The translations under genes and the position numbers were made by a program. DNA of 64,000 nucleotides. Origin: DASYXT01 sp035934555 (GTDB lineage Bacteria; Verrucomicrobiota; Verrucomicrobiia; Limisphaerales; UBA8199). This document shows, one piece after another, positions 8,643 to 16,147 of the stretch. Each line of letters opens with the position of its first letter. Position 1 is the stretch's first letter. The notes under the pieces are model-generated. The model saw only the letters and a list, made by a program, of their open reading frames with translations, had not been told where the DNA came from and did no database searches. Location of the stretch: positions 75,775-139,774 of the forward strand of contig DASYXT010000071.1 in NCBI GenBank assembly GCA_035934555.1. The letters are read 5' to 3'.

Positions 8643-8755
8643 GGAGCGCGGACTTCAGTCCGCAGCAACGCCCGAACGCTTAGGCGCGCTGCAACATTCG
8701 CCAAACCACCCTTAGTTCGAGCGGGCTGCGGACTAAAGCTAAAGTCCGCGCTCCG
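8643..8755. repeat. Family A palindromic repeat, copy 4 (best full-length example)
   Basis: The clearest intergenic copy. The left arm is GGAGCGCGGACTTCAGTCCG followed by CAGCAACG; the spacer is about 45 bp; the right arm is GGCTGCGGACTAAAGCTAAA then GTCCGCGCTCC. Each arm is a hairpin by itself, and the whole element can also pair end to end. It fills the gap between the divergent NUDIX and GNAT genes, where promoters would be expected. Confidence 0.85.
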
Positions 8756-8847
8756 CGGTTACCGGTTAGACTTTGCTTATGGGCACAGGGTTCTTATGAT
8801 GCCGCATCAACATCGAAATTCGACAGGCCGCACCGCCCGATGCCGAG

Positions 8848-9258
8848 GTGATCACCCGGTTTAACCTGTGCTTGGCACAAGAGACCGAGGAGTTGCGACT
8901 GGATCCTGCCACCGTGCGCGCCGGAGTGGAGGCCATCCTCAGCGACACTGCCAAAGGATTGTATTACGTCGCGGAGCTTGGCGCGCGGGTGGTCGGGCAG
9001 GTGATGATCACGTATGAATGGAGCGATTGGCGCAACGGCAATATCTGGTGGTTGCAGAGCGTGTATGTCGAGCGTGAGTTCCGCGAGCAGGGCGTATTCC
9101 GCGCCTTGTTTCACTTCCTGGAGCAGGCGGCGCGCAAACGGCCGGAGGTATGCGGCCTGCGACTATATATGCACGCGGCCAACGGTCGCGCCCGCGCTTC
9201 CTACGAGAAGCTCGGAATGAAACAAACAGAGTACCAAGTGTTCGAATTGTCCTTATGA
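8848..9258 (+). CDS. GNAT-family N-acetyltransferase, 5' end unclear
   Basis: 136 residues from GTG 8848. GNAT acyl-CoA transferase: LWWLQSVYVEREFREQGVFR-type text (here NIWWLQSVYVEREFREQGVF) carries the acetyl-CoA loop, and LRLYMHAANGRARASYEKLG is the C-terminal helix with the Asn/Tyr positions. The same frame upstream reads RINIEIRQAAPPDAEVITRF, which is exactly the usual first beta strand and helix of a GNAT, but no ATG, GTG or TTG precedes it before a TGA at 8797. A rare AUC/AUU start or a frameshift may be involved. The stop overlaps the next ATG by 4 bp. Confidence 0.8.
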   Translation: MITRFNLCLAQETEELRLDPATVRAGVEAILSDTAKGLYYVAELGARVVGQVMITYEWSDWRNGNIWWLQSVYVEREFREQGVFRALFHFLEQAARKRPEVCGLRLYMHAANGRARASYEKLGMKQTEYQVFELSL

Positions 9259-9455
9259 AAACGCGCTTTGCGCTCGTCAGTTTGGTGCTCGTCGCCTGCG
9301 CGGTTCACGCTCGGGCTGCAACCGCCTTGCATTCGTCGCACTGGGCCCCGGACCCTGAACCAACGATTAAGACAGGAGTGACGGCGATGACGGCCGCGGT
9401 GCTGGATTTGCTCAAGCCGCCCGGGACCGGCAACAAGTCGAGCGGTGCCGAGTGA
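9255..9455 (+). CDS. Small secreted protein encoded immediately before cstA
   Basis: 66 residues. It begins with a signal peptide (MKTRFALVSLVLVACAVHAR then AAT) followed by a mature part of about 44 residues (HSSHWAPDPEPTIKTGVTAM then TAAVLDLLKPPG). It shares an ATGA overlap with the GNAT gene and a GTGA overlap with cstA, so its dosage is tied to both. No domain is recognised. Because CstA is an inner-membrane transporter, a periplasmic helper of the transporter is a reasonable guess, without direct support. Confidence 0.6.
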   Translation: MKTRFALVSLVLVACAVHARAATALHSSHWAPDPEPTIKTGVTAMTAAVLDLLKPPGTGNKSSGAE

Positions 9456-11770
9456 ACACGATTTTGAGAAAAATGCTGTGGCTGGCCGTCGCCCTGCTGG
9501 GTGCCTCGGCGTACGTGACAATCGCCCGGCAGCAGCGCGAACCGCTAAACTCCGCCTATATCCTGATCGCGGCCTTATGCAGTTACGCGCTCGGTTATCG
9601 CTTCTATTCCAAATGGATCGCCGCGCGCGTGCTGGCCCTCAACGATCGCCGCGCCACCCCCTGCGCCGTCCACGATGACGGCAAGGATTTTGTCCCCACC
9701 AACAAGTGGATCGTGTTCGGTCACCATTTTGCGGCGATTGCCGGGCCGGGGCCATTGGTAGGGCCCGTATTGGCGGCGCAGTTCGGGTATCTGCCGGGCA
9801 CCCTTTGGATTCTGCTCGGCGTGGTTTTGGGTGGCGCGGTACAGGATTTCGTCGTGTTGTTTTGCTCGGTGCGGCGCGACGGCCGCTCCCTCGCCCAAAT
9901 GATCCGAGAGGAACTGAACGGGGTGGCGGGCTGGGTTGCCGTGCTGGCTATTCTCGGGATCATGCTGATTTTATTGGCGGTGCTGGCACTGGTGGTGGTG
10001 AAGGCGCTGGCGGAGAGTCCATGGGGGGTCTTTACCGTTGGGGCAACGATCCCGATAGCGATGTTGATGGGCTGCTATCTGCGGTTCTGGCGTGTCGGCA
10101 AAGTTCTCGAGGGCTCCGCGCTCGGTGTGGTGTTGCTGCTCCTGGCGGTCTGGGGCGGCAAGTGGGTCCATGAAACCCCGCGCTGGGCCGCGGCATTTGG
10201 TATATCGGACATGTCGCTGGCGTGGGCGATTATTACCTATGGGCTGGCGGCGAGCGTGCTGCCGGTCTGGTTGCTTTTGGCGCCGCGCGATTACCTCAGC
10301 ACGTTCATGAAGCTGGGCACAATTTTCGCCCTCGCGCTGGGAATCTTCCTGGTGCTGCCCGAATTGAAAATGCCGGCCCTGAGCCGGTTTGTTGATGGTT
10401 CGGGCCCGATTGTCGCCGGCAAGGTGTTCCCTTTTTGCTTCATCACCATCGCGTGCGGTGCGATCTCGGGCTTTCACACCTTGATTGCCAGCGGCACCAC
10501 GCCCAAGTTGCTCACGCGGGAATCCTACGCGCGGCCGATTGGCTACGGTGCGATGTGCCTGGAATCGCTGGTGGCAATCATGGCTTTGATCGCCGCCTGC
10601 ACGCTCGCTCCGGGTGTTTACCTGGGCATGAATGTGAAAGGCCCGCCCGCAGTGACCGCCGCGCGCCTGACCAGCCTGGGCTATCCCGTGGATGTCCACC
10701 AGATGGACAAGCTGGCGGCGAGTTTGGGCGAAAAAACATTGTTCGGCCGGACTGGAGGCGCCGCGACCCTTGCTGTGGGGATGGCGAACATTTTTTCGCA
10801 GGCGGTGCAGGGCCATTGGCTAGACCTGTGGTACCACTTTGCGATCATGTTCGAAGCCCTGTTTATCCTGACAACCCTGGACGCCGGCACCCGAGTGGGT
10901 CGTTATCTGTTGCAGGAGGTGCTGGGGCAAGTCTGGCGGCCCTGGGCACGCACAACACATTGGGGCGCCAATGTGCTGGCCAGCGCGCTCATCGTGGCCG
11001 GCTGGGGTTATTTTCTGATTCAGGGTGTGCGGGACCCGCTGGGCGGCATCAACTCGCTATGGCCGTTATTCGGCATCGCCAACCAGATGCTGGCAGCCAT
11101 CGCGCTGTGCCTGGCGACGACGGTTCTGCTCAAGATGGAACTGCGGCGGGAAAAACCCAAACTGCATTATGTGCTAATCACCGCCATACCTTTGCTCTGG
11201 TTATTGATTGTCACCATGAGCGCCGGTGTGGAAAAAATCTGGCATAGCGATCCGCGGATTGGGTTTCTCGCGCAGGCCTCAGTTCTGGCGGGGAAAACGC
11301 CGGAACTGCAACAGGCGCTAAAGGCGGCCGAAGCGGCGGGATCAGGCACCGCGTTAGCCGCGACTCGGGAAGCCCTGCGCATTAACGGCATTCTGCATTT
11401 CAATAATATCCTCGACGCGATAGTCGCAGGAATCTTCCTGCTGTTGGTCGCGATAATCACCCTGCTCAGCTTGCGCGAATGGTTCCTGCTTTTGGCCGGG
11501 CGCAGAACCCCCGCAGTGTCCGAGACCGAGCCTGTGTGGCTACCCGCCTACGCGGTCGTCGAACCGAAACCGGTGCGATTGGCGGGGTTCATCGCCCTGA
11601 GCGTCGGCCTGGCCAAGGAGTTGTCCGGGCAAGCACAGGTGGAACGGGCGCAGCAGGCAGCCATTTGCTCGTGTCCGGCGGATGAGGCCGACAGCGCCCG
11701 AGTCGTGGCGCAACGAACCTACTTGGCGACCACCCAGCATCGCTTCAACGGCATTCGCAGGTGTTGCTGA
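9452..11770 (+). CDS. cstA: Carbon starvation protein CstA, peptide/pyruvate transporter
   Basis: 772 residues from a GTG that overlaps the previous stop. CstA-family membrane protein; characterised members take up peptides or pyruvate during nutrient limitation. The diagnostic block KDFVPTNKWIVFGHHFAAIA, then GPGPLVGPVLAAQFGYLPG, is at about residues 75-115. It is followed by AVQDFVVLF and about 15 further hydrophobic segments. FHTLIASGTTPKLLTRES and LFGIANQMLAAIALCL are also typical. The last 50 residues are charged and cytoplasmic. Next gene nadD begins 54 bp later. Confidence 0.93.
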   Translation: MNTILRKMLWLAVALLGASAYVTIARQQREPLNSAYILIAALCSYALGYRFYSKWIAARVLALNDRRATPCAVHDDGKDFVPTNKWIVFGHHFAAIAGPGPLVGPVLAAQFGYLPGTLWILLGVVLGGAVQDFVVLFCSVRRDGRSLAQMIREELNGVAGWVAVLAILGIMLILLAVLALVVVKALAESPWGVFTVGATIPIAMLMGCYLRFWRVGKVLEGSALGVVLLLLAVWGGKWVHETPRWAAAFGISDMSLAWAIITYGLAASVLPVWLLLAPRDYLSTFMKLGTIFALALGIFLVLPELKMPALSRFVDGSGPIVAGKVFPFCFITIACGAISGFHTLIASGTTPKLLTRESYARPIGYGAMCLESLVAIMALIAACTLAPGVYLGMNVKGPPAVTAARLTSLGYPVDVHQMDKLAASLGEKTLFGRTGGAATLAVGMANIFSQAVQGHWLDLWYHFAIMFEALFILTTLDAGTRVGRYLLQEVLGQVWRPWARTTHWGANVLASALIVAGWGYFLIQGVRDPLGGINSLWPLFGIANQMLAAIALCLATTVLLKMELRREKPKLHYVLITAIPLLWLLIVTMSAGVEKIWHSDPRIGFLAQASVLAGKTPELQQALKAAEAAGSGTALAATREALRINGILHFNNILDAIVAGIFLLLVAIITLLSLREWFLLLAGRRTPAVSETEPVWLPAYAVVEPKPVRLAGFIALSVGLAKELSGQAQVERAQQAAICSCPADEADSARVVAQRTYLATTQHRFNGIRRCC

Positions 11771-11823
11771 ATCCCAACTCCTTCCAAGTTGCCTCAGCCG
11801 ACGGTTGGTCGCATGCTGCGGGC

Positions 11824-12399
11824 ATGCAGCGGTTGGGATTATTTGGCGGCTCCTTCGACCCAGTTCACCTGGGGCACTTGCTTGTGGCCCAGACCGCTCG
11901 CGAAGAGCTGGAGCTGGAGCGGCTTTTCTTTATTCCTGCGGCACAATCGCCGTTCAAGCCGGAGCAGCGGCCGACTCCAGCCACGGCCCGCCTGAAGCTT
12001 CTGCGCCTGGCGCTGGCCGGCTGGAACTGGTGCGAAATCGACCTGCAAGAAATCGAACGTGGCGGAGTCTCCTACACGGTCGATACCCTCAAAAGATATG
12101 CCGAGCGTTTTCCCGCCGCGCAGCTCTATTACCTGATCGGCGCCGACCATATCGCGCAGTTGCCCAAATGGCGGGCAGCCGATGACTTGGCCCGCCTCGC
12201 GCAGTTCGTCGTGATTCCCCGCCCGGGTCAAAACGAGGCACCCCTGCCCAACCCCTTTGTCGGCCGAGCCTTGCAGGGTTTCCCAATAGGAATTTCCTCT
12301 TCACAGGTCCGGGCCAGGGCTAAAGCGGGCCTGCCACTCGAACCGCTGGTCCCCGCCGCAGTGGCCGAAGCCATTCGCAACAATCGACTTTATCTTTAA
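11824..12399 (+). CDS. nadD: Nicotinate-nucleotide adenylyltransferase
   Basis: 191 residues from ATG 11824 (MQRLGLFGGSFDPVHLGHLL). Adenylates nicotinate mononucleotide to deamido-NAD in NAD synthesis. GGSFDPVHLGH at residues 8-18 is the nucleotide-binding (T/H)xGH signature, and GISSSQVRAR near the C-terminus is the second ATP-binding motif. The spacing to cstA is short and to rsfS 26 bp; nadD-rsfS adjacency is the common bacterial arrangement and supports both calls. An in-frame upstream start at 11761 overlaps cstA and lacks family similarity. Confidence 0.95.
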   Translation: MQRLGLFGGSFDPVHLGHLLVAQTAREELELERLFFIPAAQSPFKPEQRPTPATARLKLLRLALAGWNWCEIDLQEIERGGVSYTVDTLKRYAERFPAAQLYYLIGADHIAQLPKWRAADDLARLAQFVVIPRPGQNEAPLPNPFVGRALQGFPIGISSSQVRARAKAGLPLEPLVPAAVAEAIRNNRLYL

Positions 12400-12425
12400 A
12401 CGACCTTAGGCCATGGTTGGCGCAG

Positions 12426-12788
12426 ATGGATTCGAGAAAACTGGCTTTGCTCTGCCGCGAACTGGCAGATAACAAGAAGGCGGAGGACATCGTTATCCTG
12501 GATGTGCGGGAACTCTCATCGGTAACCGATTACTTTGTCATTGCCTCGGGCACCAGCGAACCGCACTTGCGCGCGATCGTGGACGAAATCACCGATAAAT
12601 TACGGGACGACCACCATCTGCGGCCGCGGGCAATCGATGGCACCTTCCAAGCCGCCTGGATAGTCCTGGATTTTTTCGATGTGATTGTGCATGTGATGCG
12701 CCAGGACATCCGCGAACGCTACGATCTCGAGACACTCTGGGGCGACGCCCCGCGCCTGCGGACCCGTAAAAGCAGAGCGACTGCTTGA
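12426..12788 (+). CDS. rsfS: Ribosomal silencing factor RsfS (YbeB family)
   Basis: 120 residues from ATG 12426 (MDSRKLALLCRELADNKKAE). It binds ribosomal protein uL14 and blocks subunit joining when nutrients are scarce. SSVTDYFVIASGTSEPHLRA and WIVLDFFDVIVHVMRQDIRE then RYDLETLWGDA are the family hallmarks. The neighbour nadD is the standard partner. A TTG nine bases upstream is an alternative start. Confidence 0.95.
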   Translation: MDSRKLALLCRELADNKKAEDIVILDVRELSSVTDYFVIASGTSEPHLRAIVDEITDKLRDDHHLRPRAIDGTFQAAWIVLDFFDVIVHVMRQDIRERYDLETLWGDAPRLRTRKSRATA

Positions 12789-12835
12789 GATCCATCCCCC
12801 AAGACTCGCGCGCTGAGTCTGTAATTTCGAGTACA

Positions 12836-15061
12836 ATGCTTAACGCAAAGACGCAAAGACGCAGAGGCGCAAAGACGTTACTTCCCCCAAAAAAGCCTTG
12901 GCGCCTTGGCGCCTTGGCGCCTTTGCGTTCACCCTTGTTTTTCTTGCCAACTCTTGGGTTTTTACTAGGCCCCGGCACCTTGGCCCACGCCTCGCCGGGA
13001 CAGGATTGGCCGGTGTACCTCGGCGACAAAGCCAACACCCATTATTCTGCGCTCAAGCAGATCAATTCGAGGAATGTGACGCGCTTGCAAGTCGCCTGGA
13101 CCTATCACAGCGGCGATTGCGGCAGTGATGATCGCTCCCAGATTCAGTGCAATCCCCTAATCATCGACGGAGTGCTTTACGGCACCTCGCCGCAGCTAAA
13201 ACTGCTCGCGCTCGATGCAGCCACCGGCCGGGAAATCTGGCGGTTCCAACCTTTCGGGGGAGTCAATATCGACACCTCGATCGGCGTGAATCGCGGGGTT
13301 GCCTATTGGGCCGACGGCAACGATCGCCGGATTCTCTATACCGTGGACCATTATCTTTATGCCGTGAACGCGCAGACCGGCAGAGCCATTGAGAACTTCG
13401 GCGAGGCGGGCCGGGTGGACCTGAAAAAGGATCTCGGACGCGACGTGAGCAAACTGTACTTGGTTACCACCACACCCGGCATCGTGTTCAAGGACCTCAT
13501 CATCCTTGGCATGCGCGAGTCCGAAGGACCGGGGCCGGTCGCCCCAGGGCACATCCGCGCGTATAATATTCGTACCGGCCGGTTGGCGTGGATCTTTCAC
13601 ACGATCCCGTGGCCGGGTGAACCGGGTTACGAGACCTGGCCGCCGGACGCGTGGAAATTCATCGGGGCGGCCAATTGCTGGACCGGCATGGCGTTGGATG
13701 AAAGGCGTGGGCTGCTTTATGTGCCGACGGGCTCGGCGGCGTTTGATTTCTGGGGAGGCAACCGCATTGGCCAGGACCTTTACGCCAATTGCCTGATCGC
13801 GTTGGACGCCGCGACCGGCGCCAGGCGCTGGCATTACCAATTCGTTCACCACGATTTGTGGGACCGCGATTTGCCCTCGCCGCCCAACCTGGTGACCGTC
13901 TGGCATAACGGGCGAGCGGTGGACGCGGTGGCACAAACCACAAAATCCGGGCACGTGTTCGTGTTCAATCGCGAGACGGGCCAACCACTCTTTCCGATTG
14001 TGGAACGGCAAGTCCCAAAATCGGATCTGCAAGGCGAATCGACCTGGCCCACCCAACCGTTGCCGCTGAAGCCACCGCCGTTCGCGCGCCAACTTTTCAC
14101 CGCCGATGAAATCACCGACCTGACGCCCGAAGCTCATCGAGCCGTCCTGGACCGCTTTGTTCACCTGCGGCCCCACGCTCAATTCCTGCCGCCCAGTAAA
14201 GAGGGCACGATCATTTTTCCCGGCTTCGATGGGGGTGGCGAGTGGGGCGGCGCGGCCGTCGATCCGCACCGAGCTGTGCTCTACGTCAATGCCAACGAAA
14301 TGCCCTGGGTGCTCAACATGGTCGAGGTGCAACACCAGACCGGGCCCGGCGCTACGGCCGGGAGCCAAATATACCACCAGATTTGCGCAGTCTGCCACGG
14401 GGCCACTCGGTCAGGCGATCCCGCCCGGGCATTCCCCTCGTTAGAAAACATCCAGAAGAAGCTCAAAAAGAATGACATTGTCCAACTGCTCGAACATGGC
14501 CGAGGCATGATGCCGGCCTTTGCTTTCTTGAGCGACGCCCAACGCCAGGCAGTCGCCGGTTTCTTGCTGGGCGCGACGGCGAACAGCGCCGACAGGGGTG
14601 GCAATGCGGAAGGCAACGTGCTTGGGGATGAACCGTATAGCATGACTGGTTATAATCGTTGGCTGGATCCCCAGGGCTATCCTGCCGTGAAACCGCCTTG
14701 GGGCACACTGACCGCCATTGACCTCAACACCGGTGAGTTTGTCTGGCGCACCACCTTGGGCGAGTATCCGGAACTGACGGCACGGGGCATCCCGCCGACC
14801 GGCACCGAAAACTACGGCGGGCCTATTCTCACGGCCGGCGGTGTCATCTTCATTGCGGCTTCGAAAGACGAATGTTTGCATGCCTTTGACCAACAAAGCG
14901 GCAAGCTGCTTTGGAAAACGAAGCTGCCGGCCGGCGGATATGCCACGCCGAGCACTTACACGGCAAAGGGACGGCAGTATGTCGTCATCGCGTGCGGTGG
15001 CGGAAAAATGGGGACTCGGAGCGGCGATGCCTATGTGGCGTTCGCATTGCCCGCCCATTAA
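12836..15061 (+). CDS. PQQ-dependent dehydrogenase with inserted cytochrome c domain
   Basis: 741 residues from ATG 12836. Quinoprotein of the eight-bladed propeller type. WPVYLGDKANTHYSALKQIN is the entry blade, and repeated LLALDAATGREIWRF, CLIALDAATGARRWHYQFVH and TAIDLNTGEFVWRTTLGEY are PQQ blades. HHDLWDRDLPSPPNLVT is the usual active-site region. A cytochrome c domain is inserted at about residues 510-580, with heme motif C517-A-V-C520-H521 and likely axial Met in GMMPAF (M558/M559). It would oxidise a sugar or alcohol in the periplasm and pass electrons to the respiratory chain. The N-terminus before the signal peptide core (SPLFFLPTLGFLLGPGTLAH) is encoded by repeat C, so an alternative TTG start at 12914 is plausible. 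Confidence 0.88.
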   Translation: MLNAKTQRRRGAKTLLPPKKPWRLGALAPLRSPLFFLPTLGFLLGPGTLAHASPGQDWPVYLGDKANTHYSALKQINSRNVTRLQVAWTYHSGDCGSDDRSQIQCNPLIIDGVLYGTSPQLKLLALDAATGREIWRFQPFGGVNIDTSIGVNRGVAYWADGNDRRILYTVDHYLYAVNAQTGRAIENFGEAGRVDLKKDLGRDVSKLYLVTTTPGIVFKDLIILGMRESEGPGPVAPGHIRAYNIRTGRLAWIFHTIPWPGEPGYETWPPDAWKFIGAANCWTGMALDERRGLLYVPTGSAAFDFWGGNRIGQDLYANCLIALDAATGARRWHYQFVHHDLWDRDLPSPPNLVTVWHNGRAVDAVAQTTKSGHVFVFNRETGQPLFPIVERQVPKSDLQGESTWPTQPLPLKPPPFARQLFTADEITDLTPEAHRAVLDRFVHLRPHAQFLPPSKEGTIIFPGFDGGGEWGGAAVDPHRAVLYVNANEMPWVLNMVEVQHQTGPGATAGSQIYHQICAVCHGATRSGDPARAFPSLENIQKKLKKNDIVQLLEHGRGMMPAFAFLSDAQRQAVAGFLLGATANSADRGGNAEGNVLGDEPYSMTGYNRWLDPQGYPAVKPPWGTLTAIDLNTGEFVWRTTLGEYPELTARGIPPTGTENYGGPILTAGGVIFIAASKDECLHAFDQQSGKLLWKTKLPAGGYATPSTYTAKGRQYVVIACGGGKMGTRSGDAYVAFALPAH
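12841..12930. repeat. Family C palindromic repeat (AACGCAAAGACGC type) under a gene start
   Basis: The left side reads TTAACGCAAAGACGCAAAGA then CGCAGAGGCGCAAAGACG; the right side, TTGGCGCCTTGGCGCCTTGG then CGCCTTTGCGTT, is its inverse with the same 8-9 base period. The element is unrelated in sequence to family A. It is read through in frame as the first 30 or so codons of the PQQ dehydrogenase (KTQRRRGAKTLLPPKKPWRL then GALAPLR), giving a basic stretch in front of the signal peptide core. Confidence 0.75.
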
Positions 15062-15071
15062 TTAGCCCAAC

Positions 15072-15968
15072 ATGATCACGCTCGAATACCTGGCAGAGTT
15101 GTTCGAGCGCCATCGCTCCGCGGCGCGAGCCAGGGTGAAGGAGTTTTCGATCGCGGGTCATCGGTTCCCGTTCAATACGCGCCCGGCGCTCATGGGGGTC
15201 ATCAATCTGTCGCCCGACTCCTGGTATCGCGAAAGCGTGTGCCTCGATCCAGACCAGGCGATCCGTCGGGGCCGAGTGCTTGCGGCGCAGGGGGCGGACC
15301 TGGTGGACCTCGGCGCTGAATCCACTTTGGCCCACGCGCGCCGCGTGACGCCTGAGAACCAAGCCGCCAAACTGGTGCCGGTCATCCGGGGGTTGCGCCA
15401 AACCAAGGTGCGGGTTTCGGTCGAGACCTATTCACTCGCCGTGGCCCGCAAATGCCTCGAAGCGGGCGCGAACGTTCTAAACTTAACTGGCACAAAAGGC
15501 ACGGCCGCCCTGTACCGCCTCGCCGCGGCTCACCAGGCAGCAGTGATCATCTGCTACGTTCAGGGGACCAATGTGCGCACGGTGGGTGACTTCAATTTAG
15601 CTGCCGATCCCGTCGGCATGATGGAGGCATACTTTGCCCGCCAGATCGAGCTCGCCCGGCGTGAAGGTGTCGAGAAGCTCATCCTCGATCCGGGGTTGGG
15701 GTTCTATTACCGCAACCTGCAGGACAGCGCGCTACGGGTGCGCCACCAAATGACCGTCTTCCTGAACACGTTTCGCTTGCGGACGCTCGGGTTCCCGATA
15801 TGCCATGCGTTGCCGCACGCATTCGAATATTTCGGCGAGGAGGTGCGTTGCGCCGAGCCGTTCTTCGCTGTGCTGGCGGCACTGGGCAAGACGGATTTAT
15901 TCCGTACGCATGAAGTGCCGCCAGTCAAAGCGGTATTGGAAACTTTGCGGCTCCGGGCTCTCAAGTAG
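15072..15968 (+). CDS. Divergent dihydropteroate synthase-like (pterin-binding) protein
   Basis: 298 residues. A TIM-barrel pterin-binding domain is recognisable from MGVINLSPDSWYRES (canonical MGVLNVTPDSFSDGG), VDLGAESTLAHAR (canonical DIGGESTRPGA), DPGLGFYYRN (canonical DPGIGFGKT) and a final LFRTHEV (canonical RVHDV). However, the loop that normally carries the SRK lysine that contacts the pterin and sulfa pocket reads GFPICHALPHAFEYFG here, with no lysine, and the FxDTYK position reads SVETYS. It may therefore bind a pterin without making dihydropteroate. It follows the PQQ dehydrogenase by 10 bp and is likely co-transcribed. folC lies elsewhere in the window. Confidence 0.65.
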   Translation: MITLEYLAELFERHRSAARARVKEFSIAGHRFPFNTRPALMGVINLSPDSWYRESVCLDPDQAIRRGRVLAAQGADLVDLGAESTLAHARRVTPENQAAKLVPVIRGLRQTKVRVSVETYSLAVARKCLEAGANVLNLTGTKGTAALYRLAAAHQAAVIICYVQGTNVRTVGDFNLAADPVGMMEAYFARQIELARREGVEKLILDPGLGFYYRNLQDSALRVRHQMTVFLNTFRLRTLGFPICHALPHAFEYFGEEVRCAEPFFAVLAALGKTDLFRTHEVPPVKAVLETLRLRALK

Positions 15969-16147
15969 CCTGGCCATCCGCGTTAGCACCCTTCGATCCG
16001 TATTAACTGTGTGCTCGGAGGAGTTCCGGTTTTTTGGCGGCAGCGCGGTTAGACGTCCCCCCCAGAAAAACCTTCACCCGGAACTTTAAAAGTTTCATAC
16101 TTTTGCTCGAAAGCGCCGGCTGGGGCTGGCGTCGAACCGGCAAAGTT

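Noticed and set aside
13196..14398. 400-codon minus-strand frame inside the PQQ dehydrogenase
   Set aside because: Shadow frame typical of GC-rich coding DNA; PQQ and heme motifs fix the plus-strand frame.
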